Both the position numbers and the translations under genes were made by a program. The notes beneath the pieces were generated by a model. That model had not been told where the DNA came from. It worked only from the letters and a program-made list of their open reading frames with translations, and did not search any database. A stretch of DNA of 64,000 nt from the NCBI RefSeq assembly GCF_000422465.1, contig NZ_KE383846.1, positions 62,001-126,000 of the forward strand, in the 5' to 3' direction. This DNA comes from Paenibacillus harenae DSM 16969 (lineage in GTDB: Bacteria; Bacillota; Bacilli; Paenibacillales; Paenibacillaceae). Of the stretch, positions 8,445 to 16,103 are shown piece by piece (the stretch's first letter is position 1; each line of letters begins with the position of its first letter).

Positions 8445-9354
8445 TTTCTTTACCTCCGGTTGTATGAATGGATGAATTCTTCGTGAAACGAGGAAATGCG
8501 GTACTAACGGTGTCCGCTTTACGATTTGAATGTTTGCTTCTTAATTTGCCCGCATGTAACATCAGCTTCTTGGCAGCAATTCCGGCAACCAACAGAACTA
8601 AGAGTACAATCGCAATTGTCCCTCCGGGCGGCGTACTAAGTTCATATGAGGCGGTTAGACCTGAGAAGACGCCAATTAATCCAATTCCCATTGCGATGAA
8701 CAGAGCAGATGTAAAGCTTGGCGAAACCCGGATTGCAAGCGCAGCGGGCAATACGATCAGTGAAGATACTAACAGCACGCCGACAATCGGCATAGCTGCA
8801 GCGACAATCATTCCGGTAATTATGCTGAAGATAAGCGAGATCCATTTGACCGGAATACCGTTCGTCGCGGCCGTCTCCTCATCAAAGGTTATTTGATACA
8901 AAGGTCTGCGGAACACAATAAAGAATATGGCCCCAATTAAGGCTACTGCGATCATTAAAGACAATTCGGTTTGATTCACCGCTACGACGGAGCCGAACAA
9001 ATAAGACGAGAAGCTTTTATTCATGCCTTGATTCAAGCTCATTAGCACAACCGCACTGGACAAGCCGCCAATCATAATAATGGCTGTAGAGATCTCGCTG
9101 TACGTCTTGTACGATCTTCTTACATATTCCACAGCAATGGCTCCTGCAATCGCAATAACAAAACCCGTAAGCGACGGATTAAGTTGAAGATATGCGCCTC
9201 CTGCTACTCCCGCCAGCGAGACATGCGAGAGCATATCAGCCATCAGCGCTTGGCGCCTAAGCATGAGATACACGCCAAGAACAGAAGCAACCAGAGCGAT
9301 TAGCCCGCCGGCGAAAAATGCCCGCTGCATGAAGTCGTAGTGCAGCATTTCCAT
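8428..9354 (-). CDS. znuB: Zinc ABC transporter permease ZnuB
   Basis: This 308-residue integral membrane protein of the ABC-3 family forms the zinc channel. It has about eight hydrophobic segments and the family strings MLRRQALMADMLSHVSLAGV (near residue 35) and GVLLVSSLIVLPAA. Its start overlaps the end of znuC by 55 bp. Two ATG codons 6 bp apart (9354 and 9348) are each preceded by their own AAGGAGG at a suitable distance, so either start is possible. The soluble tail beyond residue 265 is longer than usual and overlaps the znuA ribosome site. Confidence 0.94.
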   Translation of the reverse strand: MEMLHYDFMQRAFFAGGLIALVASVLGVYLMLRRQALMADMLSHVSLAGVAGGAYLQLNPSLTGFVIAIAGAIAVEYVRRSYKTYSEISTAIIMIGGLSSAVVLMSLNQGMNKSFSSYLFGSVVAVNQTELSLMIAVALIGAIFFIVFRRPLYQITFDEETAATNGIPVKWISLIFSIITGMIVAAAMPIVGVLLVSSLIVLPAALAIRVSPSFTSALFIAMGIGLIGVFSGLTASYELSTPPGGTIAIVLLVLLVAGIAAKKLMLHAGKLRSKHSNRKADTVSTAFPRFTKNSSIHTTGGKENESMV

Positions 9355-10028
9355 CCTCCTTCCTCCTTCTTTTCCAGCTCAATAATACGGTCCAGGTAGG
9401 AGTGAACCTCTGTAAGACTATGGGTAACCATAACGACGGTCCGTCCATGCTCTTTCACATGATGATGCATCAACTCATAGAAGCCGAATCTGCTTTCCTG
9501 ATCCATACCGGTAGTCGGCTCATCCATTATGAGTAAGTCCGGCTGCTGCGCTAATGCGCGGGCAATGCAAATTCGCTGCTTCTGCCCTCCTGAAAGCTCG
9601 CCGATCTTCCGGTTACGATGCTGCCACATGCCCACCTGGCGAAGCGCTTGCTCCGTAAAGGCGTGATCTCTATGGCTAAGCTTACGAAGCCAAGAACCCC
9701 TCACATAAGTGCCCGATAGAACGAATTCTAGAATCGTACTGGGAAATCCGCTGTTGAACGCGGCAATCTGCTGTGGAACATATCCAATAACCAGCTTCTT
9801 GCCGCTCTGATTCCGCTTAGCTAAGTAAACGTCGCCGCGCCAAGGCTTAATCAAGCCAAGCGAAAGCTTGAGCAGCGTCGTTTTGGAAGCGCCGTTAGGG
9901 CCCGTTACCGCGACGAATTCGCCGGAATAAATATCCATGTTCGCACTCTCTAAGCAGGGCACGTCGCTATAACCGAACACCACTTTATCCATGGAAGCAA
10001 GGAGCAATGGAATCATCCTTTCATTCAT
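9300..10028 (-). CDS. znuC: Zinc ABC transporter ATP-binding protein ZnuC
   Basis: This ATPase of about 240 residues energises ZnuB. The signature LSGGQKQRICIARAL and Walker B LLIMDEPTTGMD are canonical. Walker A reads GPNGASKTT, with Ser where most ABC ATPases have Gly (GxGKS/T). I believe similar A/S substitutions occur in some Firmicute zinc ATPases, but this could not be checked here. A TTG at 10007 has a better-placed AAAGG site than the ATG at 10028, so the real start may be 7 codons in. The last residues past EKKEEGG are probably not conserved and serve as the translation leader of znuB. Confidence 0.92.
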   Translation of the reverse strand: MNERMIPLLLASMDKVVFGYSDVPCLESANMDIYSGEFVAVTGPNGASKTTLLKLSLGLIKPWRGDVYLAKRNQSGKKLVIGYVPQQIAAFNSGFPSTILEFVLSGTYVRGSWLRKLSHRDHAFTEQALRQVGMWQHRNRKIGELSGGQKQRICIARALAQQPDLLIMDEPTTGMDQESRFGFYELMHHHVKEHGRTVVMVTHSLTEVHSYLDRIIELEKKEEGGWKCCTTTSCSGHFSPAG

Positions 10029-10043
10029 AAAATTTGAAGAAGG

Positions 10044-10511
10044 TTATGCCGACATCGTACCGGCGTCTTCTCCGATGCCTCGCCGCTGACAATTGCCGCA
10101 ATAGCCGTAAATCTCAAATTTATGTTTTACAATCTGAAAATGATCAGGAGCCTGGAAATTGTCCATTGGGCATGTTTCGAGCGGAAAAACACGGCTGCAT
10201 GTTAGACAGATTAGATGATGATGATGGTGATTCCGTTCGAAGCAGCCAACTCGATATTTAATGCTATCCTCAATCTGAAATCGCTCGATTACACCTAACT
10301 CCTCTAACAATTTCAAATTACGATAAACCGTATTAAAGCTAAGACCGTTGTATTTATCGACCATACCAAGAAACACTTCCTTAGCCGACAAAAATCCTGT
10401 GGCATTAGCGAACAGCCGGGCAATCGTTCTGCGTTGTTCTGTTATTCGCAGACCATGTCTGTTCATGGACTGAACAATAAGCTCTGCATCCCGTTCCTTC
10501 ACTGGCCGCAC
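10044..10511 (-). CDS. zur: Zinc uptake repressor Zur (Fur family)
   Basis: This 155-residue Fur-family repressor has the N-terminal winged helix (HGLRITEQRRTIARLF, FNTVYRNLKLLEELGVI) and a C-terminal metal domain. A His run NHHHHHL is followed by CLTC, and GYCGNC supplies the second pair of the structural Zn site. Its place as first gene ahead of znuCBA, and a Zur-box palindrome inside its own promoter, identify it as Zur rather than Fur or PerR. It is therefore autoregulated. The start is a GTG, and a second GTG three codons later is possible. Confidence 0.93.
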   Translation of the reverse strand: MRPVKERDAELIVQSMNRHGLRITEQRRTIARLFANATGFLSAKEVFLGMVDKYNGLSFNTVYRNLKLLEELGVIERFQIEDSIKYRVGCFERNHHHHHLICLTCSRVFPLETCPMDNFQAPDHFQIVKHKFEIYGYCGNCQRRGIGEDAGTMSA

Positions 10512-10531
10512 CGCCCTTCTAAATTACTTCG

Positions 10532-10560
10532 TTTATAGTTAGTAATTATTACGATGTGAA
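10532..10560 (-). promoter_or_regulatory. zur-znuCBA promoter with internal Zur box
   Basis: On the minus strand TTCACA (-35), a 17-base spacer and TATAAA (-10) form a good sigma-A promoter. The spacer is filled by a palindrome at 10540-10554, TAGTAATTATTACGA read on the plus strand, which differs from the Bacillus Zur consensus TCGTAATNATTACGA at one base. Repressor bound here would block polymerase. Confidence 0.85.
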
Positions 10561-10565
10561 AGCAA

Positions 10566-10589
10566 GAAAAAAACCGATCGAAATCGGTT
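10566..10589 (-). terminator. Terminator of the ferredoxin-methyltransferase-exporter operon
   Basis: Read on the minus strand, AACCGAT pairs with ATCGGTT around TTCG and is followed by seven T. It separates the upstream exporter gene from the zur promoter. Confidence 0.82.
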
Positions 10590-10591
10590 AA

Positions 10592-10606
10592 TAGTAATAA
10601 TTACGC
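10592..10606. promoter_or_regulatory. Second Zur-box-like palindrome, next to the terminator
   Basis: TAGTAATAATTACGC matches the Zur consensus at all but two positions. It sits 3 bp from the terminator stem and about 38 bp upstream of the box in the zur promoter. It may be an auxiliary operator or a relic; no promoter was matched to it. Confidence 0.5.
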
Positions 10607-10700
10607 TTAATGTAGTTTATCAGCTGCCTTCTTATTCGTCAATTGATTAGTTTGGCATCTTGCTATAGCAACTTCTTCTTTCCCGGCTTGATTTACGGTT

Positions 10701-12458
10701 TTATAAATCTTCGACTTTATTTAAATTTTGCACATTAAACAAACGAGCATACCCTCCCTCTTTTCTCATTAGTTCATCGTGTGTACCTTTTTCTTTAATC
10801 ACGCCGTTCTCGATAAGTACAATTTGATCCGCATGAGTAATCGTCGACAACCGGTGCGCGACAATCAGGGTAGTTCTGTCCTTAGCCAGTTTCTCAAGCG
10901 ATGCCTGGATCAACTGCTCCGATTCCAAATCGAGCGCCGAGGTCGCTTCATCAAGGATCAAGATTCTGGGATTTTTAAGAAATACTCTGGCAATGGCAAT
11001 TCTTTGCTTCTGTCCCCCCGACAGCTTTACGCCCCGTTCCCCGATCTCCGTCCCGTATCCGTCATGGAGGTTCGAGATAAATTCATGAGCATTGGCAGCC
11101 TGGGCCGCTTGAATGATTTGATCTTCCGATGCATCAGGATTTCCAAAGAGGATATTTTCACGGACGCTGCCGCTGAACAGAATATTATCCTGCAAAACCA
11201 TTCCGATTTGACTCCGGAGACTTTTGATGGTGATATCTTTTATATCCGTATCGTCAAGCCGAATGATTCCTTCTTGAATATCGTAAAACCTTGGAATCAA
11301 ACTGACTAGCGATGATTTGCCTCCTCCGCTCATGCCAACGAAAGCTACTGTTTCGCCTGGTTGGATACTAAGCTGTACATGATTAAGAATCCATTCTGAA
11401 TTCGCTGTATAACGAAAACAGACCTCGTCAAAATCAATTTTTCCTTTTACATCGTTTATGGAATTCGCATTTGATGAATCAACAATTTCATAAGGTTCAT
11501 TCATGAGTTCAATTACCCTCTCCAGCGAGGCAGATGCCTGAGTTAATTCCGTTGATGAATTAACGAGTCGGCGCAGAGGACTATAAAGTCGGTCTAAATA
11601 AGCAAAAAATGCGATAAAAGCACCTAACGTAATATTCCCAAGAATCACCTGGTAGCCTCCATAACATAAAACCAATAAGGGAGCCATGTCCGTTAGGGTG
11701 TTAATGATCGCGTTCGTTAATGCATTCCATTTGGTAAGCGCTAATGCCCTTTGCAAAAAGGTTTGATTTTTATGATCGAAATGGGCTCGTTCCACTTTCT
11801 CAAGCGTAAAACTTTTAATCACTGGCATACCGTTAACCCGTTCAAACAAATAGCTTTGCATATTGGCCAGCGCCTGTGACCTTGATTTCGTATACTCTCT
11901 TAATCTCTTGTACAATTTTTTGACCGATATTGCATATAAGGGAAAAACGGCAATGGAAACTAACGTCAGCTCAAAATCCATGTAGAACATAAATCCAAGA
12001 GCGATCGACAAAGTGAATATATCCAGCCATACATTCATCATCCCGGTTTCGACAATACTTTTTGTTTGTTCGGCATCATTGATCATCCTGGATATAATCT
12101 CGCCGGCTTTATGATTTTGATAGAATCTTAAAGACAATTTTTGGATATGGGCATAGAGCCGATTACGCAAATCGTAGAGAATCCGGCTTGTAATTAACTG
12201 GGCAAAGTATTGCCTAAAGTATTCAATAGGCGCTCTGATCAAGACAAAAAGTCCAAATGCAAGCAGCATAACATAGATTAGTTTTTCAACCTTCACATCC
12301 GTTGGCTGATTGCTTAGTATTAAATCGTCAACGACATATTTCATTAAAAGCGGAAGCGTCATGGGGATTGCAAATTTAATCATTCCAATAATTACAGTTA
12401 CGAGTACAAGCTTCCAATACGGTTTCACAAACGAATAATAAGATTTAAATATGGACAT
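10701..12458 (-). CDS. ABC exporter half-transporter (permease-ATPase fusion)
   Basis: This 585-residue MsbA/LmrA-type half-transporter works as a dimer to export a lipid, peptide or drug. Residues 1-310 form six membrane helices. The ATPase domain has Walker A (GMSGGGKSSLV), Q-loop, signature LSGGQKQRIAIARV and Walker B (ILILDEATSALD). An upstream ATG exists, but GAGGAG 7 bases before the ATG at 12458 (MSIFKS) fixes the start. It is the last gene of a minus-strand operon with a methyltransferase and a [2Fe-2S] protein, whose promoter carries a Zur box. The substrate is unknown; the operon position raises the possibility of a metal-related export role, which is inference only. Confidence 0.9.
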   Translation of the reverse strand: MSIFKSYYSFVKPYWKLVLVTVIIGMIKFAIPMTLPLLMKYVVDDLILSNQPTDVKVEKLIYVMLLAFGLFVLIRAPIEYFRQYFAQLITSRILYDLRNRLYAHIQKLSLRFYQNHKAGEIISRMINDAEQTKSIVETGMMNVWLDIFTLSIALGFMFYMDFELTLVSIAVFPLYAISVKKLYKRLREYTKSRSQALANMQSYLFERVNGMPVIKSFTLEKVERAHFDHKNQTFLQRALALTKWNALTNAIINTLTDMAPLLVLCYGGYQVILGNITLGAFIAFFAYLDRLYSPLRRLVNSSTELTQASASLERVIELMNEPYEIVDSSNANSINDVKGKIDFDEVCFRYTANSEWILNHVQLSIQPGETVAFVGMSGGGKSSLVSLIPRFYDIQEGIIRLDDTDIKDITIKSLRSQIGMVLQDNILFSGSVRENILFGNPDASEDQIIQAAQAANAHEFISNLHDGYGTEIGERGVKLSGGQKQRIAIARVFLKNPRILILDEATSALDLESEQLIQASLEKLAKDRTTLIVAHRLSTITHADQIVLIENGVIKEKGTHDELMRKEGGYARLFNVQNLNKVEDL

Positions 12459-12519
12459 TGCGTTCTCCTCATCTTTCAACAACACCTTAGCAGCGTATTC
12501 GTCCTCTCGCGCCTAATCG

Positions 12520-13251
12520 CTACCGTTTATGACCAACCAGAATCATTCGTGGAGAAACAGCTGCAACGTACTCCGAGCCCGAGTAATCACCATATGCTTG
12601 ATCTAAGACAAGGGATGTGCCTTGCAGCATTCGCTCAAAATCAGTAAAGGTGTACAGCTTCACTTGCTCTATGTAGTGTCGCGGCGATCCTTCTTCTTCG
12701 CAGACTGCAATCTGTTTCTTCACCATGCCGTCTTCCACTCTTCTTACTTCACGAATCGTGACGCTGTTCTCTTTACGCTCAGATTCGTGTATCAAGCGTG
12801 AAACTACAACATCGGGGTTCAAGTAGTCGATGATCCATTTCCCGCGCGGCTTTAACACTTTGTCTATCTCCGAAAGCACCTTGCGGTTCTCCTCATCTTG
12901 ATCAAAGTAACCAAACGAAGTAAACAAATTAACAACAGCGTCATACGCATGCCTCGGAAACGGAAGGCTGCGCATATCGCCTTGAACCCAGCGGACGTTA
13001 GAAGCTGTATCCTTCGCTCCTGCCTCCGCAAGCAGCACCTCCGAAAGGTCAAACCCTGTCACGTCAAAGCCGAGATCGGCCAGACGAAGCGAATGCCTTC
13101 CCATCCCGCAGCATAAGTCGAGGACTTTCGCCTGGTTTGGCAAACGAAGCCATTGCATCATTTGCGCGACTTCCCCCTCCGCCTGCTCCGCATTTCGATG
13201 GGTATATACGGTTAAATAATCGACGCCAAAGCTTTGTTCATACCAGGACAT
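12520..13251 (-). CDS. Class I SAM-dependent methyltransferase
   Basis: This 243-residue cytoplasmic enzyme has the Rossmann SAM-binding motif I VLDLCCGMGRHS (near residue 43), an acidic motif II (VTGFDLSE) and motif III VQGDMRSLPF. The C-terminal strand region (residues 150-240) resembles small-molecule methyltransferases rather than RNA or protein enzymes, but the acceptor cannot be named. It starts at an ATG with GAGGAGG and lies 36 bp after the ferredoxin-like gene and 61 bp before the exporter, so the three are probably co-transcribed. Confidence 0.88.
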   Translation of the reverse strand: MSWYEQSFGVDYLTVYTHRNAEQAEGEVAQMMQWLRLPNQAKVLDLCCGMGRHSLRLADLGFDVTGFDLSEVLLAEAGAKDTASNVRWVQGDMRSLPFPRHAYDAVVNLFTSFGYFDQDEENRKVLSEIDKVLKPRGKWIIDYLNPDVVVSRLIHESERKENSVTIREVRRVEDGMVKKQIAVCEEEGSPRHYIEQVKLYTFTDFERMLQGTSLVLDQAYGDYSGSEYVAAVSPRMILVGHKR

Positions 13252-13287
13252 ATTTGTTCCTCCTCTTGCAAGAAAAAAATTCGTCTG

Positions 13288-13644
13288 TTACCCCTTTGCT
13301 ATTCCTTCGACCGCTCGGTCTGAAGCGATAAATTGCCGATCGAACGAGTACAAGATCTGCTCCTCCAACTGCTGCCCTTCAACATGCCTGCGGACTAACT
13401 GCCTGCCCGTTTCAGGGTTGATGTCTTTGTACCATACACCCTCGGGGTAAGCGATAACGACGCATGCGTCTGCACAACGTCCATTACAACGTGTCCGTGT
13501 CGTATGAATCAGCTTGTCGGCGCCAAGCTTCGTAATTTCATCCCGAATCGCTTGGGTTACTTCCTCGCCGCCCCGCTTCATGCAGCTGCCGCCGTTGCAA
13601 ATGAGCAAGTGACACCGGGTCTGCTGCAGATTCCATGTTGTCAT
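13288..13644 (-). CDS. Thioredoxin-like [2Fe-2S] ferredoxin (COG3411 type)
   Basis: This protein of about 118 residues has two cysteine groups, CNGGSC and CNGRCADAC, in the arrangement of thioredoxin-fold [2Fe-2S] ferredoxins; the string YPEGVWY after the last cysteine is also typical. Such proteins are found beside COG0523 GTPases and cobalamin genes. An upstream ATG exists, but the AGGAG site fits the ATG at 13644. The gene is divergent from a COG0523 GTPase, and one Zur-box palindrome lies between the two -10 elements, so zinc-dependent control is likely. Its electron partner is unknown. Confidence 0.85.
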   Translation of the reverse strand: MTTWNLQQTRCHLLICNGGSCMKRGGEEVTQAIRDEITKLGADKLIHTTRTRCNGRCADACVVIAYPEGVWYKDINPETGRQLVRRHVEGQQLEEQILYSFDRQFIASDRAVEGIAKG

Positions 13645-13667
13645 AGGATATCTCCTCTCCTCTTGCT

Positions 13668-13696
13668 TTGACAAAAAAAGGGCTAGTATCTATAAT
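13668..13696 (+). promoter_or_regulatory. Perfect sigma-A promoter for the first COG0523 gene
   Basis: TTGACA, exactly 17 bases, then TATAAT: a full consensus promoter. The Zur palindrome begins 4 bp after the -10 and so covers the expected transcription start, the classic position for repression. Confidence 0.9.
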
Positions 13697-13699
13697 AAA

Positions 13700-13714
13700 T
13701 CGTAACAATTACGA
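13700..13714. promoter_or_regulatory. Zur operator shared by two divergent promoters
   Basis: TCGTAACAATTACGA differs from the Zur consensus at one base, and the symmetry extends one further base on each side (A...T). It lies between the plus-strand TATAAT (13691-13696) and a minus-strand TATAAT (13719-13714), so one bound dimer can shut both units. Confidence 0.88.
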
Positions 13715-13742
13715 TTATATGTGCAAATCATTGCATATACAA
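13714..13742 (-). promoter_or_regulatory. Divergent promoter for the ferredoxin-methyltransferase-exporter operon
   Basis: On the minus strand TTGTAT, 17 bases and TATAAT precede the 13644 start by about 70 bp. The -10 is perfect and the -35 is weak (3 of 6). The Zur palindrome touches the -10. Confidence 0.65.
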
Positions 13743-13753
13743 GGAGTAGACAC

Positions 13754-13849
13754 ATGTTTTCACACAAAAACTCTTTTCCTATCCGTTCCTTACTGTGGAA
13801 TGCAGAAATGAGGAATCGATTCATCTGCATGACGCCGTTGCGAAGCTGA
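13754..13849 (+). CDS. Candidate 31-residue leader peptide
   Basis: An AAGGAG site 7 bases before an ATG opens a 31-codon frame (begins MFSHKNSFPIRS, ends CMTPLRS, TGA) inside the 180-base leader of the Zur-controlled GTPase mRNA. It ends 33 bp before that gene. No family was recognised. It is not a zinc-free ribosomal protein paralogue (no L31, L33 or S14 motifs). It could be a regulatory leader or a small stress peptide. Confidence 0.45.
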   Translation: MFSHKNSFPIRSLLWNAEMRNRFICMTPLRS

Positions 13850-13882
13850 ATGTAATCAAAGCGTAAGCGAGGGGAGATTATC

Positions 13883-14920
13883 ATGAGCAAAGTTCCCGTA
13901 ATTATTCTAAGCGGTTTTCTGGGAAGCGGTAAAACGACATTGCTTCAGAGACTGCTTCAAGAGGCGAATCGTCTCCAACTGAAATCAGCAGTATTAATGA
14001 ACGAATTGGGACAGTCCGACGTGGACGGCGGGCTAATCCATTCCGACATGCCGGCCGCATCTCTGGAGAAATTGCTGGATGGATGCATTTGCTGCAGCAA
14101 AAAGTCAGAGGTTGCAGTCAGCGTAAGACGGCTAATAGATCAGCATCCCGATGTTCTATTCATCGAACTCACCGGTGTCGCAAATCCGGAGGAGGTAGCC
14201 GACGCGCTAACGGAGCCTTTCTTGCTGAACCGTGTGGAGCTTAGACATATCATTACGGTGCTTGACTCGGAATGGGTGCTGGAGTATAACAGTCTATTTA
14301 ATACGGATCAAGCTCTTAAACGCACGCTGCGTCGTCAGATGGAGGTCGCGGATACAGTCCTAGTCAACAAAACAGATCTGGTTGCGTCTTCACAGCTGCT
14401 AAAAATCGAAAAAACGGTAAAAAAGCAAAACGCTACGGCCGTCATCCACTTCACCCAACACAGCGAGATGGTTATGACGGAAGTGTTCTCAGGCTTACGG
14501 ACTTTAGTCTACAACGCACCAACGATAAGGAATAGCTTTAAAGTCGTTGGACCTATTCGTAAACAAGAAACGGCCGCCCCTACATACGATCATCAACATG
14601 AGCATAATGGTCAGGCAGACGCTGCTGCAACGGCTTCGTTCAGCAGAGTTCAAACCATCACACTACCTGTGGCTGAACATACAACGATTACGGTGAAACA
14701 GATCGAGCAATTTTTGCAGCAGTGGGGAGAACAGCTGCTTCGGGCGAAAGGGTATGTGACGGTATATGATAAAAAGAATAAAAACCAACTTGTCCAGTTT
14801 GCCGGGAGACGCATCAATTGGGAAATCACGGATTATCAGGGTCCCTCTTATCTCGTCCTTATTGGAATTGATTTGAACCGAGAGCGAATCGAGGAGGACT
14901 GGATTCATCTGCTAGGCTAA
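13883..14920 (+). CDS. COG0523 (CobW/ZagA-type) GTPase, Zur-controlled
   Basis: This 345-residue G3E-family GTPase is a probable metallochaperone for zinc starvation. GFLGSGKTTLL is the P-loop, the metal-binding CxCC motif occurs as GCICC (near residue 71), NKTDL is the base-recognition motif, and a CobW_C domain occupies residues 245-345. A short His-containing linker (YDHQHEHN) joins the domains. It is transcribed from the perfect promoter at 13668 with a Zur operator on the start site. It differs clearly from the second copy 150 bp downstream, so the pair is not a recent duplication. Confidence 0.92.
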   Translation: MSKVPVIILSGFLGSGKTTLLQRLLQEANRLQLKSAVLMNELGQSDVDGGLIHSDMPAASLEKLLDGCICCSKKSEVAVSVRRLIDQHPDVLFIELTGVANPEEVADALTEPFLLNRVELRHIITVLDSEWVLEYNSLFNTDQALKRTLRRQMEVADTVLVNKTDLVASSQLLKIEKTVKKQNATAVIHFTQHSEMVMTEVFSGLRTLVYNAPTIRNSFKVVGPIRKQETAAPTYDHQHEHNGQADAAATASFSRVQTITLPVAEHTTITVKQIEQFLQQWGEQLLRAKGYVTVYDKKNKNQLVQFAGRRINWEITDYQGPSYLVLIGIDLNRERIEEDWIHLLG

Positions 14921-14988
14921 CGTTGACAGATTAATTACATGGCTGGTCGGCGTTTCGCGGACAATCGCCCGGACGTGTATTTCGGTAT

Positions 14989-15017
14989 TTGACAGAAGCT
15001 AAACCTGACTCTATACT
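14989..15017 (+). promoter_or_regulatory. Promoter of the second COG0523 gene and moaB
   Basis: TTGACA, 17 bases, TATACT. The -10 lies 6 bp before a Zur palindrome (15023-15037), giving the same promoter-operator layout as at 13668-13714. Confidence 0.88.
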
Positions 15018-15022
15018 CTTAT

Positions 15023-15037
15023 TAGTAATAATTACGA
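15023..15037. promoter_or_regulatory. Zur operator of the second COG0523 gene
   Basis: TAGTAATAATTACGA differs from the Zur consensus at one base and covers the expected transcription start of the 14989 promoter. Confidence 0.86.
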
Positions 15038-15071
15038 ATAAGTCAAAAAATATATTTAAGGAGTGATTTCC

Positions 15072-16091
15072 TTGTCATTTGCAGAAAACATAGATCAACG
15101 AATTCCTGTTTCTGTTCTGACCGGATTCCTTGGCGCAGGGAAGACCACATTGCTTAATCATATCCTGACGGCTGATCACGGGCAGAAGATTGCGGTCATC
15201 GTCAACGAATTTGGCGAGGTCGGGATCGATAACCAGCTTGTGGTCGGAGCCGACGAAGAAATTTTTGAAATGAACAATGGCTGTATCTGTTGTACCGTTC
15301 GTGGTGATTTGATTCGCATTCTAGGTGAATTAATGGATGCCAAGCGCGGTGTCAGCGACCGCAAAGCGGACTTTGATCGGGTTGTCATTGAAACAACGGG
15401 ACTAGCTGATCCAGCGCCGGTAGCACAGACATTCTTTGTTGACGAGGAAATGGCTGAATTTTATAAACTGGACGCTATCATCACAATGGTCGATGCCAAG
15501 CATGCGCCGCAGCACCTGGATGAGGGTCACGAAGCCCAAGAGCAGGTAGCCTTCGCCGACGTTATTTTGCTCAATAAGACCGATCTTGTCGATGCAGAAG
15601 AGTTAAAAAAGCTGGAGCAAAGACTGCATGCCATGAATCCGTACTCCCGAATTTACCGGACGCATCAATCCAAAATCGATGTCAACCAAATACTCGGTAT
15701 CCATGCGTTTGACCTCGATAAGAAGCTGGAGCTGGATCCAGGTTTCCTTGAGGAAGAAGATCATGACCATGACGACGATGTGACCTCGATCGTGATGAGC
15801 GACGAACGTCCGCTTGATCTGAACAAACTGGAGGCATTCTTCGGAAAATGGCTTCAAGAACACGGCCCGGATACGTTTCGTTACAAGGGGATCCTCAATA
15901 TCCGAGGCGTAAAGCAGCGGATTGTTTTTCAGGGGATTCATATGCTATTCAGTTCTATACCGGATCGCGACTGGAGACTGGGCGAGACGAGAAAGAGTGA
16001 AATCGTTATAATCGGCCGGAATTTGGATCAGGCCTGGTTCCAGGAGCAATTTTCAGGGTGCATGATGGATACATCATCGCAGGTTAATTAG
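15072..16091 (+). CDS. COG0523 (CobW/ZagA-type) GTPase, second copy
   Basis: This 339-residue G3E GTPase is a probable zinc-starvation metallochaperone of the YciC/ZagA type. It has the P-loop GFLGAGKTTLL, the metal motif GCICC, ETTGLADP (Walker B region), LNKTDLV, an acidic EEEDHDHDDD linker and a CobW_C domain. AAGGAG lies 8 bases before the TTG at 15072. A GTG 9 bp upstream overlaps that ribosome site and is unlikely to be the start. It is followed 12 bp later by moaB in the same transcript. In Bacillus the homologue delivers metal to FolE, but here the client is unknown. Confidence 0.93.
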   Translation: MSFAENIDQRIPVSVLTGFLGAGKTTLLNHILTADHGQKIAVIVNEFGEVGIDNQLVVGADEEIFEMNNGCICCTVRGDLIRILGELMDAKRGVSDRKADFDRVVIETTGLADPAPVAQTFFVDEEMAEFYKLDAIITMVDAKHAPQHLDEGHEAQEQVAFADVILLNKTDLVDAEELKKLEQRLHAMNPYSRIYRTHQSKIDVNQILGIHAFDLDKKLELDPGFLEEEDHDHDDDVTSIVMSDERPLDLNKLEAFFGKWLQEHGPDTFRYKGILNIRGVKQRIVFQGIHMLFSSIPDRDWRLGETRKSEIVIIGRNLDQAWFQEQFSGCMMDTSSQVN

Positions 16092-16103
16092 GGAGTGCCA
16101 GAC

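Noticed and set aside
10540..15037. The palindromes could be PerR or Fur boxes instead of Zur boxes.
   Set aside because: They fit TCGTAATNATTACGA much better than the Fur/PerR 7-1-7 pattern, and the genes are znuABC, zur and COG0523 GTPases.
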